Below, piece by piece: positions 1 to 10,800 of a stretch of 64,000 bases of DNA. The notes below the pieces were generated by a model, which had not been told where the DNA came from, searched no databases, and saw only the letters and a list, made by a program, of their open reading frames with translations. The position numbers and the translations under genes were made by a program. The stretch is taken from positions 62,001 to 126,000 of the forward strand of contig NZ_CP047452.1 of assembly GCF_030440595.1 (NCBI RefSeq). The letters run 5' to 3'. Source of the stretch: Corynebacterium glucuronolyticum DSM 44120. GTDB taxonomy: Bacteria > Actinomycetota > Actinomycetes > Mycobacteriales > Mycobacteriaceae. The stretch's first letter is position 1; each line of letters starts with the position of its first letter.

Positions 1-321
1 CGGCTTGTACCACGGTTGCGCCCACGCTATTTGTTCCCTGATGGTCTCCTTCGCACTGGTTGCGCGTTCCAGGGTGTCAATCTCCGGGGCGCCGGCGAGC
101 GCCACGCGCTTGAACAGTTTCCTGGGCCCGAGGGTTTCTCCGCCTAACGCCACGCTTCCCGCGCGGGGCCGGACGCGGCCACCGAGGATGAGACTCAACT
201 CGGTGGCATGGGACTCTCGCCCCTGGATGAGGAGGGTGAGGCCCTCGGTGACATCCATGGTGATGGGCGGGCGGTCGTCGGCCACCTGCAAATCACGTGC
301 TGAAATTACAGCTTCGTCCAT
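1..321 (-). CDS. ABC-type ATPase-like protein, N-terminal part (runs off window)
   Basis: The first 107 residues of a protein that continues past the left edge. It reads like the start of an ABC-transporter nucleotide-binding domain: a VISARDLQV strand, LTLLIQGRES where the Walker A loop should stand, then GGRVRPRAGSVALGG, the usual segment after the P-loop. The loop is degenerate (GRESHATEL instead of GxxGxGKST), so normal ATP binding is doubtful. The ATG at 321 has AGAGGAG five bases upstream. It is divergent from the TetR gene. From general knowledge, corynebacteria often pair a TetR regulator with such an ATPase and a YhgE/Pip membrane protein, which would lie outside the window. The family call is inferred from a fragment. 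Confidence 0.55.
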   Translation of the reverse strand, partial: MDEAVISARDLQVADDRPPITMDVTEGLTLLIQGRESHATELSLILGGRVRPRAGSVALGGETLGPRKLFKRVALAGAPEIDTLERATSAKETIREQIAWAQPWYKP

Positions 322-413
322 TCTTACTCCTCTAACCGGAGATTCCACTATCACTTACGGTTGTACTATAGTTACGCCTGTCCCAAAGACTTGTCAAGTA
401 GGAAGGATAGTTC
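322..413. promoter_or_regulatory. Divergent promoter region of ATPase-like gene and tetR
   Basis: This 92-bp gap must hold both divergent promoters. It contains the 8-bp perfect palindrome ACTATAGT at 365-372 and two TTACG motifs beside it. It is a reasonable place for a TetR operator, but the palindrome is short and the assignment is inference. Confidence 0.35.
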
Positions 414-977
414 ATGCGAGCAGACGCTGCGAGACGGCGCCAGGCCATCATCGACGCAGCCTGCGACGTCTTTCGTCATGTCCCCGCAGGTGAAATCACC
501 CTCGATGACATCGCGTGCCGCGCGGGCGTGGGCATCGCCACCCTCTACCGCAACTTCCCCACCCGCCACGATCTCGACGTAGCCTGCGGTTACTATCTTC
601 TCGACGGCCTCCGCGAACGCATCCTTCGACTCTCCCGCGAATTCGACGCGGACCCCCGCGGAAAGTGGTTGGACTTTGTCTGGGGCCTGGTCAACGACGG
701 CATCGGCACGCTTGTCACCGTCCTCGCCCCCGAGGATCCGGCGCTCATCCCCGCCGGTGTCTCCGCCAAGCGTGAGGAGCTCATCGAGCTCATGAACGGT
801 TTCCTCACCCAGGCCGAGCGTGCCGGGCTCGTCCCCCCGGGCCTTGGCTCCGATAAGCTCGCCGCCGAGCTCGTGGTGGTGTGCCGCCCCATGAGCCGCT
901 CCCTTTCAAGCCTCGACCCCACCGTCCGCGACCGGCTGGTCCAGCGCCTCCTCTACTGCTGGGAAAACGAGCGCTAG
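414..977 (+). CDS. TetR/AcrR-family transcriptional regulator
   Basis: A 187-residue DNA-binding regulator of normal TetR length. The N-terminal helix-turn-helix is clear: IIDAACDVFRHVPAGEITLDD followed by IACRAGVGIATLYRNFPTR (about residues 12-52). The remaining helices form the ligand-binding and dimer part, with no recognisable ligand signature. AGGAAGGA lies just before the ATG. It is divergent from the ABC-type gene across 92 bp, so it probably represses that gene and itself. The stop overlaps the end of a decayed ORF on the other strand. Confidence 0.85.
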   Translation: MRADAARRRQAIIDAACDVFRHVPAGEITLDDIACRAGVGIATLYRNFPTRHDLDVACGYYLLDGLRERILRLSREFDADPRGKWLDFVWGLVNDGIGTLVTVLAPEDPALIPAGVSAKREELIELMNGFLTQAERAGLVPPGLGSDKLAAELVVVCRPMSRSLSSLDPTVRDRLVQRLLYCWENER

Positions 978-1205
978 CTGCGCAGCGCCCGCGCGATAAT
1001 GGCCGCCTTCTCAAGTGTTGGCACCGAGGCGCGCCGGGCTAGGAGCTCCTGAGGTGTCATCTCCTCTAAGCGGTCGGTGCGCCGGTCGTAGATCCCGCAC
1101 GCCCACCCGTGCCCCCCTTGGTAGCTTGTCGACGTCTCCCTCGGCCACCGCGAAATCCTCACGAATATCGGTGATGATGGCGTTTTTGATTCTAAGGTTG
1201 GGGTT
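974..1205 (-). pseudogene. Decayed small ORF, frameshifted at a C6 run
   Basis: Two plausible peptide stretches lie in different minus-strand frames. The upstream one reads LRIKNAIITDIREDFAVAEG and ends near GDVDKL. The downstream one reads HGWACGIYDRRTDRLEEMTP through to ALRS and a stop at 974. The frames switch close to a run of six C at 1112-1117, so a one- or two-base slip there would explain the break. I do not recognise the family. No good start codon or ribosome-binding site is visible. Confidence 0.3.
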
Positions 1206-1303
1206 CGCTCTCTGAGGTATGTTCCGTTTTGGGCAGAAACCAAGGACTCAGAGTGAGCCGGTGTACCTTACAAGGCCTACAAACCTGGACTACTCTAAGA
1301 AAG

Positions 1304-4300
1304 CTAGCTCACCTCCGCCGTCGCGTTTATCCGATCAATGTGCGTGTGGATCTCGATGATCTGGGCGGGCTCGAAGAGATCGAGGACGGAGTAGGCGTCC
1401 AGTGGTGGGGCGCTCAAGTCCCCAATGTGGACGCTACCCTGTTCCACGATGTGGCTGACGAGTTCGCGCATGAAGCCGATTTGGTTGGCGGTGAGGTTAG
1501 TTCCATCGAGGAAGCCCGCGAATTCTGCGCGAACTGCTTCGGCGTCAAGTCCCACCAGGCGGCGGATGAAGAGCCCCAGGTTGTCGCTGCCGGGGATGCT
1601 CCTGCGCACCTGCTCTACGGTTTCTTCGCCTGCTTCGGCGAGCAGCATTTCCAGTGCTTTCATGTCTTCGGCGGTCAGTGGCCTGGCGGTGCGTAGTTTC
1701 TGCATGGCTGTGGACTGGGCGTGGCTGGCGAGGAATTCCTTGAGCCGGGCCTCGGCGCGGGATTCGCCGATGAAGGTGGAAGCGTGGACGGGGCTGAGCT
1801 CGGTTTGCTCGAGCTCACCGAAGGTGTCTTCAAAATCGATGTCCACAAAGTTGCGTTCGCCCTTGGGTATGAATTCCGCGAGCTCGCGGATGACTACGCG
1901 GGCGATGTCGAGGTCTTCGAGGGTGATGCCGTCCCACCACGCGGGGTCTGCCACCTGTTCAAGTACAGTGGCGTGCTTTTGCACGGGGGTGAGGTCCACG
2001 GCGAGCAAGTCGCCGGCGGTGGTGGAGAGCTTCTGCTTGTTCCCCGCAAAGGAGGCATCTTCTTCAAGGAGTGCGAGCTGTAGCTGCAACACGAGGAGGT
2101 CGATCTGCTTGGCGGAGGGTTTTTCTTTCACGGTGGCGGTAAACGGCAGATGGGCGACGTGCTCGGCAAGTTGGGTGACGTCGTCGGCGGAAAGATGATC
2201 CCACGCTGAATCCGAGTAATAGGAGTGGATGACGGGCCTGTCGCTCGGACGCACCAGTACGTGGCCCTCGGGGACGCTGCGCACAAGCTCGTGGAGCTTA
2301 GTGGCAAGGCCGTCGCGCAACTGAGAATGCGCAGATAAAGAGTCCGATTCGTCGAGAAGCCTAATGAGCTGCGCGCGAGCCACAAACAACCGTTCGGAGA
2401 GCGTCGCCTGGCGGGTGCCAGCAGGATCGGTGACGGGTTTGCCACTGAACATCTCCACGTTGCCGCAGTAGTCAAAGATGTAGAAGTTTTCCTTGTCGCG
2501 CCCCGGGCCGAAGAGGTTCGGGCAGAGCCTGGTGCCGCGGCCGACCATCTGCCAGAACTTGGTGGGGGAGTACACGGGTTTGAAAAACACGAGGTTGACC
2601 ACCTCGGGCACGTCGATGCCGGTGTCGAGCATGTCCACGCTGATCGCGATGCGGAGATCGCCGTCGATCTTCTTGAATCGTTTGATGGCCGCTTCCGCAT
2701 ACCGTGTGGAGTGCGTGATCACTGCGGCGCCGTCGCCGCCAAAGGCCGGAAAGTGCTTGTTGATCTCTTCGAGTATGAGATCGGCGTGGTGCTGGGTGCG
2801 AGCGAAGATGATCGTCTTACCCAACCTGTCGCCGTCAACCTTGTGGCCACATTCGATGAGGTTGCCCACTACCTTACGGATGGTGTCGCGGTTGTAGAGG
2901 ATCCGGTTGATCTCGCCGGGGGAGACGCCATCGGGCGGCGGCAGCGCGTCTCCGTCTTCGTCGGTACCCCAATCCTGGTTGTCCCAGGCCACCTTTTGTT
3001 CAGGGGAGAGGTCGTCGTAGCTCACTCCGGCTCGCAGGAAGAGGGAGTCTTGCTTGAACGGGACCGGCGGGACGAGGTACCCGTCCTTGATGGCCGCTTC
3101 GAGGGAGTAGTTGCCGGTGGGCTCCCTGCCATCGATGTGGAACAGGGCGAATGTGTCGTGGTGGATATCGGCCTTCGGCGTGGCGGTGAGTCCTACCACG
3201 TAGGAATCGAAGTACTCGAGGATGCGTCGGAACCGGTAGTAGATGGAGCGGTGGGCCTCGTCGATGATGATGAGGTCAAAGTCGAAGGGGCGGAACTTCG
3301 CCTCCGATGTCCCGTCGTCGCTGATGAGTCCCATCATCGTCTGGTAGGTAGAGAAGTACACCTCGCCCACCTCGTCTGCGTCTTCCAGAAGGTTGACCGG
3401 CGCGCACTCGGGGTAACTGATCTTGAACGCGTCACACGCCTGGGCAACCAGCGCCTTCCGGTCGGCGAGGAACAGCACCCGGCCTACCCACTGGGCGCCG
3501 CGCAGCAGCTTGGCCAGCGCCATCGCCACACGGGTCTTACCTGTGCCCGTGGCCATCACCAGAAGAGCCCGTCTGCGGCCCTCGGAGTCGAAGGCCTCGG
3601 TGACGTTCCTGATCATTTCCAGCTGGTAATCGCGTCCAGCGATCTTTGCGTCGACGGGCTCGCTAGCTAGTGGCAAGCGGCCAGCGCGCCGGGCAATCAT
3701 GGTGCGCAGCTGATCGGCGGTGGGGAAACCCTCCACTTCGCGTGCACCATAGCCGCGTCCCGTGCCCGGGAGGCTCGCGGCATCGTCGACGAGCTGGATG
3801 TGGTAGCCGTTGGTGAGGAAAATGACGGGGTGAAGCCCGGTTTCGCGCTCGAGGCAATCGGCGTACAGCCGCGCCTGCTCCGCCCCGGCGTTCATGCTCT
3901 GCGCGGATTTCTTCGCCTCCACCAGAGCGAGCTTGCGTCCGTCCGGCCCCACGAGAACGTAGTCCACGTACCCCTGGCCGGTGTGGTTTTCTGCGGACAG
4001 TGGCATCCCCGTGACGGGGTATTCCACGAGGATGCTGGAACCGAACGCGAACCCCGCGCGCTCCAGCTGCGGATCGATGAGGTCCTTGCGGGTCTGCGCC
4101 TCGCTGACGGTGGGCGGCAGCACCTGCTTCTGTGGCACGGCGAGCCTCGCCTGCTGGGCAACCAGCTCCTCGCGGAGCTTGGCGATCTCCTCCTCCAGCT
4201 TCTTGGTCAGCGCCGCCTGTTCCTCGGCGGACTTGGCCTTGGCTTCAAATCGTGCGCGCTCGCGGGCGTGCGCCTCCGCCTGGTCCTGCTTTTCCTGCTC

Positions 4301-4879
4301 TGCCTTGCTCAGCAGCAGCGCTTGCTCCGCGAGCTCCTTGGCTTTCCCCTCCAGCTCTCGGTCCTTGCCGGCAAGTTCCTCCGCGAGCTTCTTCACCTCC
4401 GCATCGGAGGCGCGCTTGGGCGCGGGTGTGCCCGCTGGTGGGCGCAGGTAGTCGTTGTTGAATGGTGTGGTTGGCTGGAGTTCAGGGTGCGGGGAGTGTG
4501 TGGCGACGGCCCAGGCGAGGACGTCGAAAAGCTGTTGGGTAACGCGCACCGCCTGCTCCGGGGTGATGCGCCTGGCCCCGTGGGAGGCATCATTTCCGGC
4601 GAGGCGTATGGCGTGCAGTTTGGCGCGTATCTGCTCGGTGGTATACGCCTCAAACCGAGGATCGGTGAGCAGGTCGATGAGTTTTCTGCCGTGGAAATCG
4701 CCGATCTTGCGGAGCCGCCAGATGTGCCTGACCAGGCGTTCGAGGATGGGGCGCGCGAACATTGTTGCCATCGCCGGGTTGCCCAGCGCGTTGCGCTCCA
4801 CCCGGATCGCGTCCACGCCGAGCTCGCCGAACGCTTCCACGGCGAAGGCGAAGTTCGTGTGGGCGATTGTGGCACTCAT
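1304..4879 (-). CDS. hsdR: Type I restriction enzyme, R (motor/nuclease) subunit HsdR
   Basis: The ATP-dependent translocating and cleaving subunit of a type I restriction system, about 1190 residues. Order of parts (numbered from the upstream ATG at 4891): an N-terminal DUF4145-like helical region, an Ala/Glu/Lys-rich coiled coil at about 160-250, a PD-(D/E)xK-type nuclease core (D310, then VEAKK with E325 and K327), Walker A ATGTGKT near 447-453, a DEAH box in IIIDEAHRS, and helicase motif VI in WQMVGRGTRLCP. I place the start at the ATG at 4879, which has GGAG six bases upstream; the ATG at 4891 gives four more residues and has no such site. It lies 196-207 bp downstream of hsdS. No clear terminator follows the stop. 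Confidence 0.93.
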   Translation of the reverse strand: MSATIAHTNFAFAVEAFGELGVDAIRVERNALGNPAMATMFARPILERLVRHIWRLRKIGDFHGRKLIDLLTDPRFEAYTTEQIRAKLHAIRLAGNDASHGARRITPEQAVRVTQQLFDVLAWAVATHSPHPELQPTTPFNNDYLRPPAGTPAPKRASDAEVKKLAEELAGKDRELEGKAKELAEQALLLSKAEQEKQDQAEAHARERARFEAKAKSAEEQAALTKKLEEEIAKLREELVAQQARLAVPQKQVLPPTVSEAQTRKDLIDPQLERAGFAFGSSILVEYPVTGMPLSAENHTGQGYVDYVLVGPDGRKLALVEAKKSAQSMNAGAEQARLYADCLERETGLHPVIFLTNGYHIQLVDDAASLPGTGRGYGAREVEGFPTADQLRTMIARRAGRLPLASEPVDAKIAGRDYQLEMIRNVTEAFDSEGRRRALLVMATGTGKTRVAMALAKLLRGAQWVGRVLFLADRKALVAQACDAFKISYPECAPVNLLEDADEVGEVYFSTYQTMMGLISDDGTSEAKFRPFDFDLIIIDEAHRSIYYRFRRILEYFDSYVVGLTATPKADIHHDTFALFHIDGREPTGNYSLEAAIKDGYLVPPVPFKQDSLFLRAGVSYDDLSPEQKVAWDNQDWGTDEDGDALPPPDGVSPGEINRILYNRDTIRKVVGNLIECGHKVDGDRLGKTIIFARTQHHADLILEEINKHFPAFGGDGAAVITHSTRYAEAAIKRFKKIDGDLRIAISVDMLDTGIDVPEVVNLVFFKPVYSPTKFWQMVGRGTRLCPNLFGPGRDKENFYIFDYCGNVEMFSGKPVTDPAGTRQATLSERLFVARAQLIRLLDESDSLSAHSQLRDGLATKLHELVRSVPEGHVLVRPSDRPVIHSYYSDSAWDHLSADDVTQLAEHVAHLPFTATVKEKPSAKQIDLLVLQLQLALLEEDASFAGNKQKLSTTAGDLLAVDLTPVQKHATVLEQVADPAWWDGITLEDLDIARVVIRELAEFIPKGERNFVDIDFEDTFGELEQTELSPVHASTFIGESRAEARLKEFLASHAQSTAMQKLRTARPLTAEDMKALEMLLAEAGEETVEQVRRSIPGSDNLGLFIRRLVGLDAEAVRAEFAGFLDGTNLTANQIGFMRELVSHIVEQGSVHIGDLSAPPLDAYSVLDLFEPAQIIEIHTHIDRINATAEVS

Positions 4880-5086
4880 GCGGTTCTCCATGCGGTCATT
4901 TCAACATTGACGGATCTTCTACGTACATTACCCGGGGTAATCCCCCTCGCGGGCCCACTTACGAACGCGTTTTCGCACGCCTTCGCTTGTCGACGTCTCC
5001 CCTTTCGGTTTTCGGAGACGTTGCGGTGGGTGACAGTTGAGGTGGCCGTATGCAACATTCCACCGGTGGGGGTGACGAAAGCGGGG

Positions 5087-6226
5087 CTAGAGCTCTCCTG
5101 TGAAGGCGCGGGCGGATAGAGATTCATACAATTCGTGGTGGAGGGTGACTTGCTTCTTTAGCTTGCCGGATAAATTGTGAATTTCCTGTTCAAATTCAGC
5201 CCATTGGCGCTGTTCAACGGGATCTGCCTCAGGAATCGGGAGTCTCTGTAGCTCCTTAGCGTTAATATTTGCCATACCGACAATGGACTTTGCTGCATTC
5301 CGCAGGACAGCTTTTCCAGTAGGTGAATTCAAGTATCCCGAAATGTATTCCGGTGTGGAATTACTGTTGGCACGGCATCGAACGAGATAACCAGCATAAG
5401 CAAAGCTACCTTCTTCTCCGTAATAAACAGCAGTCTTTCCTACAAGATCTTTACTATTAGTACGGTTAAAAAGAATGTCACCAGTCTTGAGAGTGTATTT
5501 CACAAATTCGGACGGATCTAGATCTATGAATTTCAAATCGGAAAAGTCTATTTGACCTTCGAATGTAATATTCCCCATCCGTAAAATCGGAAAGGTCCCT
5601 GATTCTCCGGCTTTGGCACTTGTCCCGTACTGAGTTTGTGCGAGGTAGCTTCCAATAGACGTTATTGTTCGGTTCCCACGATTAAAGCTGCTCTCGAAAA
5701 GGTTTGGGAGAAATGTGTTCAGAGCCTTTAAGGATTTCCTTGAATTATCTAGATTGGTTACTGCCTTATTTAGCAGTCCTGCGATCCTCCGTTGCTCCTC
5801 GAGCGGGGGGAGAGGAATCGTAGTACTCAGAAACTCTTTACGATTGATGTGTCTCATGGTCGATCCATGAAGATACTTTTGCATACGCTGCAGAGCGAAA
5901 ATAAGAGCAAATTCAAAAAATGAGGAATCTATATTTCCCTTGGGATTCACTTTGAAAATATGTTGATTGACCAGAGCATCTTCACCTTTCCAGCGAAAAA
6001 CCCCGAGACTGGCTGACCATGACACCAATAAATCCCCATGAGTAACCTGATATTTTTCCGGCACAACACGATGAGTGAAATTGTAAGACTTTGATGGATC
6101 CGTCAGGTTTTGAATCCGGATTATAGGTCGGCCACTTTCGCTCCAATCTGTTGGTTTGAACGCAAAACCGTTATTGAAGGAAGCTACGTCGCCTAGTTTG
6201 ACCATCGGCCAATTGGTCTTTGTCAT
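5087..6226 (-). CDS. hsdS: Type I restriction-modification specificity subunit HsdS
   Basis: A 379-residue subunit that sets DNA sequence recognition for the methylase and nuclease. It shows two target-recognition domains (about residues 5-150 and 190-340), each followed by a conserved spacer helix; the first spacer begins IPLPPLEEQRRIAGLL, the second LPIPEADPVEQRQW. Length is normal for a two-domain HsdS. The gene is visibly more AT-rich than hsdR and hsdM, as is common for exchanged recognition domains. The start overlaps the hsdM stop by 4 bp (ATGA type), so the two are translationally coupled. The target sequence cannot be predicted. Confidence 0.92.
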   Translation of the reverse strand: MTKTNWPMVKLGDVASFNNGFAFKPTDWSESGRPIIRIQNLTDPSKSYNFTHRVVPEKYQVTHGDLLVSWSASLGVFRWKGEDALVNQHIFKVNPKGNIDSSFFEFALIFALQRMQKYLHGSTMRHINRKEFLSTTIPLPPLEEQRRIAGLLNKAVTNLDNSRKSLKALNTFLPNLFESSFNRGNRTITSIGSYLAQTQYGTSAKAGESGTFPILRMGNITFEGQIDFSDLKFIDLDPSEFVKYTLKTGDILFNRTNSKDLVGKTAVYYGEEGSFAYAGYLVRCRANSNSTPEYISGYLNSPTGKAVLRNAAKSIVGMANINAKELQRLPIPEADPVEQRQWAEFEQEIHNLSGKLKKQVTLHHELYESLSARAFTGEL

Positions 6227-7824
6227 TTGTTGTCACCTCCTTGCGTGTCGGTGGTGAGCATGTTTTCGAGTTCTGTTAGTCCTTTGGTGATTTGTTGGTC
6301 GAGTTGCTTGATCTCCTTGAGGATGTCGAGGGGGTCGCGGGTGTCTTCCTGGTCGAGGACGATCTCTTTGTAGCGGTTCATGGAGAGGTCGTAATCGTTG
6401 TCGCGGATCTCGTCGGCGGGGACGGTGAAGGACTGCTCGGTACGTGCGCGGTCCTTCTTCGTGTCGTGGCGGTGAGGGAAGCGAGCCGCGACGTCGGGAA
6501 GATTGTTCTTTAGCAACTGATCGTCGGAAAGCTGGGCAGGATCGGGGGAGTCATTGACCACAGTGGGGTCCTTGGGACGGACCGTGGGGGAGGGGCCGAG
6601 GAGATTCTCGTCCAGGAGAGGGGTGCGTTTATCGTCGAGGGAATACCCATCGGCGCGCACCTCGTAGAACCAGACGGAATCCGTCGCGGCATCGTCGGCG
6701 CGGGTGAAACACAGGATGGCGGTGGACACGCCGGAGTAGGGCTTGAACGTGCCGGAAGGAAGCTTGATCACCGCATCGAGCTGCTGGTGATCAACAAGCT
6801 CCTTCCGCAACGCCTTGTGCGCCTTGGTGCTGCTGAACAGCACGCCCTCCGGGACGATAACGGCGGCGCGACCGCCGAGGCGAAGGAGCGTGAGGAAGCG
6901 GGCGACGAAGAGCAGCTCCGTTTTCTTGGTAGTGAAAAGGGTGGTGAGCTCCTGGTCGATGGAGTTGGCATCGACGCTGCCGGAGAACGGTGGGTTGGCA
7001 AGGACAACGTCGAAAATGCCGGTAGGGGTGCTTTCCAGGGGCTGCAGGGAATCCTGGTAGGAAATGTTCGGGTTATCAAAGCCGTGCAGGAAGAGGTTCA
7101 TCGCCGCGAGACGCACCATGGTGGCATCCGAATCGTGGCCGGTGAGGCCCTCTTCTTTGAACTTGTTACGGACGCGCTCATCGCGGAGATCGGACTTGTG
7201 GTGATCCTTGATCCACTCGTTGGCACCCACGAGAAAGCCCGCGGTACCGGCGGCAGGATCGATGATTTTCTCCGTTGGCTTCGGCTGGATGAGCTTCACC
7301 ATGAGATCGATGATGTGCGTGGGCGTGCGGAACTGGCCGTTTGTGCCCTGGGTTGCCAGCTTGGAGAGCACGTACTCGTACAGATCGCCGAGCATGTCCT
7401 TGTTGGTGAACTCAAGATCGTCGATACGCTGCATAACGCTCGCCAGGGTGGCAGGATTATCGATCTGGAACTGGGCACGCTTGAGGAAATTACCAAAGGG
7501 ACTCTTGTAGGGGTAATCCTCCTGAGCGGTGAGGAAGGGGAAAACATGCTCCTCGAAGGCCTCCACGCGCTTCTTATCCTTGAGGGCTAACAGGTCGCGC
7601 CAGCGAAGTGGCACACCGGCTTCGGTTGCTTCTGCAGGGAAGATATCCTCGCGGTCCTGACCGAGAGCGCGCCACTTCTCAATCTCGTCCTGCTGCTTAT
7701 CCAGATGTTTGAGAAACAGCAGGTAGGTGAACTGTTCCACCACCGTAATTGGGTTGGCGATGCCGCCCGCCCAGAAGGTGTCCCAAATTCTGTCCACCTG
7801 ATTTTTCAAGGAGCCCGTGATCAT
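6223..7824 (-). CDS. hsdM: Type I N6-adenine DNA methyltransferase HsdM
   Basis: The modification subunit of the type I system, 533 residues. It carries the SAM-binding motif DPAAGTAGFLVG at residues 189-200 and the adenine-methylase catalytic motif NPPF at 277-280, preceded by the usual N-terminal helical domain (about 1-150). It leads the hsdM-hsdS-hsdR order on the minus strand. No Shine-Dalgarno sequence precedes the ATG at 7824. Instead TACTCT stands six bases upstream, matching the spacing of a -10 box for a leaderless transcript starting at the A of ATG; this reading is inference. Confidence 0.93.
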   Translation of the reverse strand: MITGSLKNQVDRIWDTFWAGGIANPITVVEQFTYLLFLKHLDKQQDEIEKWRALGQDREDIFPAEATEAGVPLRWRDLLALKDKKRVEAFEEHVFPFLTAQEDYPYKSPFGNFLKRAQFQIDNPATLASVMQRIDDLEFTNKDMLGDLYEYVLSKLATQGTNGQFRTPTHIIDLMVKLIQPKPTEKIIDPAAGTAGFLVGANEWIKDHHKSDLRDERVRNKFKEEGLTGHDSDATMVRLAAMNLFLHGFDNPNISYQDSLQPLESTPTGIFDVVLANPPFSGSVDANSIDQELTTLFTTKKTELLFVARFLTLLRLGGRAAVIVPEGVLFSSTKAHKALRKELVDHQQLDAVIKLPSGTFKPYSGVSTAILCFTRADDAATDSVWFYEVRADGYSLDDKRTPLLDENLLGPSPTVRPKDPTVVNDSPDPAQLSDDQLLKNNLPDVAARFPHRHDTKKDRARTEQSFTVPADEIRDNDYDLSMNRYKEIVLDQEDTRDPLDILKEIKQLDQQITKGLTELENMLTTDTQGGDNK

Positions 7825-7899
7825 GATTTAAGAGTAGCGGAGGGGGAGATAAGGTGTTCGATGAGAGGGAGGAACTTCGGAGGTGCGTGCGCGCGGTGG

Positions 7900-10800
7900 C
7901 TAGAGTTCTCCTCGCAAGTAGAGGTTCTTCAGGAGTTCCTGAGCTCCTTCCGTGTATTTGATTGCAACGTAGTGGCGCCCGTATTTGTCCACTCCGGGAT
8001 CTTCAACTACTCCCACGGACTTGCCTACTGCAGTTGGGACCCAGGCCCCGGGTTTTCCAGCGAGTATGCCTGCGACATGGAGACGTTTGTTTAAATCCTT
8101 GGCGGTGAGTGAACTATCTGTGGCTGTAAGAACGCCTTCTTCCCGCCAACGTTTGATCAATGTGGATACTGAGATTGGTGGGACAGGCGGGTTAACAACC
8201 TCCGGCGCTGTGGGAGGCTCAACGTCGACTGAATCTTCCTCAACTTCGGGCACGAGCGAGGGCTCTTGCACATCAGGTAATTCGGATTGTCTTGTGGCGT
8301 ACTTCGACATGACTTCGAACGCAGCGCCGGTATCCCACCGATTAATCGCACCGAAAACCATAAGCATGTCTTTAGCCCGAGAGACCGCGACGTTAATGAG
8401 TTCTAGGTTGGAATCAATGAAGCTTGATCGGGGGCTGTTCTCGCCATAAGTGGGGGAAAACAAGACAATGGGCCGTTCCGCACCTTGCAAGACATGTGCG
8501 GTGCCGACGGTAATTTTCTTCCAGATCTGATCAGGTAGGTCGCCGTCGTTTCGTATGAGTGCCTCTCTCTTGAGGACTTTCTTGATGAGCCTTGCCTGCG
8601 CGGAAAACGGCGTAACGACTGCAATGATTTTGTCCGCAGGCACCTTCTTGTTGGGATCGTCTTCTTGCTCGTTGTAAATCTCAAAATACTTGTTGAAATT
8701 GTCCAAGATCCAGCGGGAAATGGACACGGCCTCTGTTTCGTTTTTTCGGCTCGAACCCGATCTCGAATCCGCGGAACCCGGCACTTCCTGGAAGATAAAA
8801 GGATCCGAAATGCCGGCAAGTTTAGAATCTTCTGGTGAACGCTTGGGCTCTAGCAGACCGTCGTAAAGCAATTCGTTGCAGTAACCGATGATTTGTGGGT
8901 GGCAGCGAAAGTGCTCCGAGAGAAAAAGCCCATTGTGTTCTTTCCCCGGGTTACCGTAAGCGTACTTGGAAACCGCCGATGCCACTCTCATGAGACTCGA
9001 AGGGTGTGAGCCAGTAAGACCTCGTGGTCTCAGCTGATTGCGCCAAGCCTCATCTGAGATACCAAACCCGTTAGCTTCAGCACGATCGGTTTCCTCATCG
9101 AGGGACCACACAGGCGAGAGCTGCTTTTCATCGCCAACAACCAAAGCACGCTTGGCAAGGCTAAAATTTGCTAACCCAACTGGACTATCAACCTGGCCAG
9201 CCTCGTCAACGATGAGCAAATCTATCCGACGGGAATCATAATCATTCGGCGAGTCACCAGGAGTGAACAGCCGGAAATACCTGGGGACTTGGTAGCACGT
9301 CATCACAAAACACGGTGTAATTAACGGCGCTTGCTCCCAGTATTGGTTCATCACCAAACGGTCGTTCTTCCAGCGGTCTTCTTCATGGAGAAACCCTTTA
9401 CGCTCGCCGAGCTCAAGCCATTCCGCCTCGAAATAGTGGACCGCAAGCCAAAATTCCACGTAGCGGACGGTAACGTCGAGTAGCTCATTGAGTTCTGCGA
9501 GGGTGCTGCATGACGCAATTTCATCTATTCGCTGGTCGTCCTTAAAGAACGGAAACTTCTTCAGCCGCGCAGCATTTAATTGGAGCATCCGATGCACGTC
9601 GTTGTGAGGGCTTTCGGTCATAGCGTTGAGGAGGGCGACACGAATGCGATCGACTTGAATGAGCGAAGCATGGAGCTGTGCTCGGGTCTCCGTCACTGTT
9701 GCTGCTGCGGGGAAGAATCTCCTGGCGCGTGTTAGGTAGTAATCCGTAGCCTTAGCGACATATGCAGGGTCTGAATACGCGGAGTAGGTGTGAGCTTTGG
9801 CTGTTGTCTCCACCAAATATTTCTTCCGTGCACTCTTGAACCGTGCCTGAGAAGGACAAAACACAGCGAGTCCCTGGAGTGGTGCGTCATCTGAACCGTC
9901 AGTAGGTAACCACCGATGGTCAAGGGGGCCAAAATCCCTCTTAGTTACTGAAGCGAAAGATTCAATGATATTTGTTACAGCCTGGTTATTGGTAGAGGTC
10001 CCGACGATCACGGGTGGAGCGATTCCCTCTATTGCATGTCGAGTGATGAGATTCGCTACCACCGCTTGGAGAAGCGTCGTTTTCCCTGTCCCAGGTGGAC
10101 CACTGACAGCGGTGACTTCTCCATCGTCACTTTGGATCGTGGCATGAAGTGCAGTGCGCTGCGACCGTGTCAGCGGAAATCCATCACTCATATTGCCACA
10201 GGATCGTTGGGCAGATTTCAAGAAAACAGCAGGTGAAGAAAGCTCTACGGCGTGAATTCTGGAATGTTCCCATCCGCGGATCATGCGAGTATAAAGTGCT
10301 GACTTGTCCGCGCTGGTTAGGTGTGAATAGAGATCCTGGATGGCGCGACTGGCAACAATCCTCGTGGCGGGGAGTACATAATAGTGGTCCACGTCCACGG
10401 CGTAACCCGGATTATCTTTTTCGACTTTGGATTTGAAGGCGCTGAGATCAGACCCTGACACGTACGTGAACATTTCCTCTGCCAGCGTGAGCTCCTTCAG
10501 CGGGTTAACTAGCTGCGCTAACCGTGGGAAATAATCTCCGACGGTGAAAGCTCCAAACCGAGATAGGTTGCCCACCATAACAGGATGATCGATCCCATTG
10601 GGGGTGCTCAAACGCTCGGACGGAATCCAAGGATTGACTCCGGGATCGAGTTCAAAACTTAGTTTTCCTTCGTGGGTGAGCTCGCCTGCTAGAAGAACAA
10701 GTCCTTTCCCCTTGCCAGAGCTGTTCAACAATGTAACTGCGGAAATTATGAGGTCAAGCGGTTGAGGGGGCTGGTCCTTTGGCTGCTCACTCAGCGGCCT

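Noticed and set aside
1125..5001. CTTGTCGACGTCTCCC occurring at 1125-1140 and 4986-5001
   Set aside because: A 16-bp match in GC-rich DNA around a GTCGAC palindrome with unrelated flanks; probably chance.
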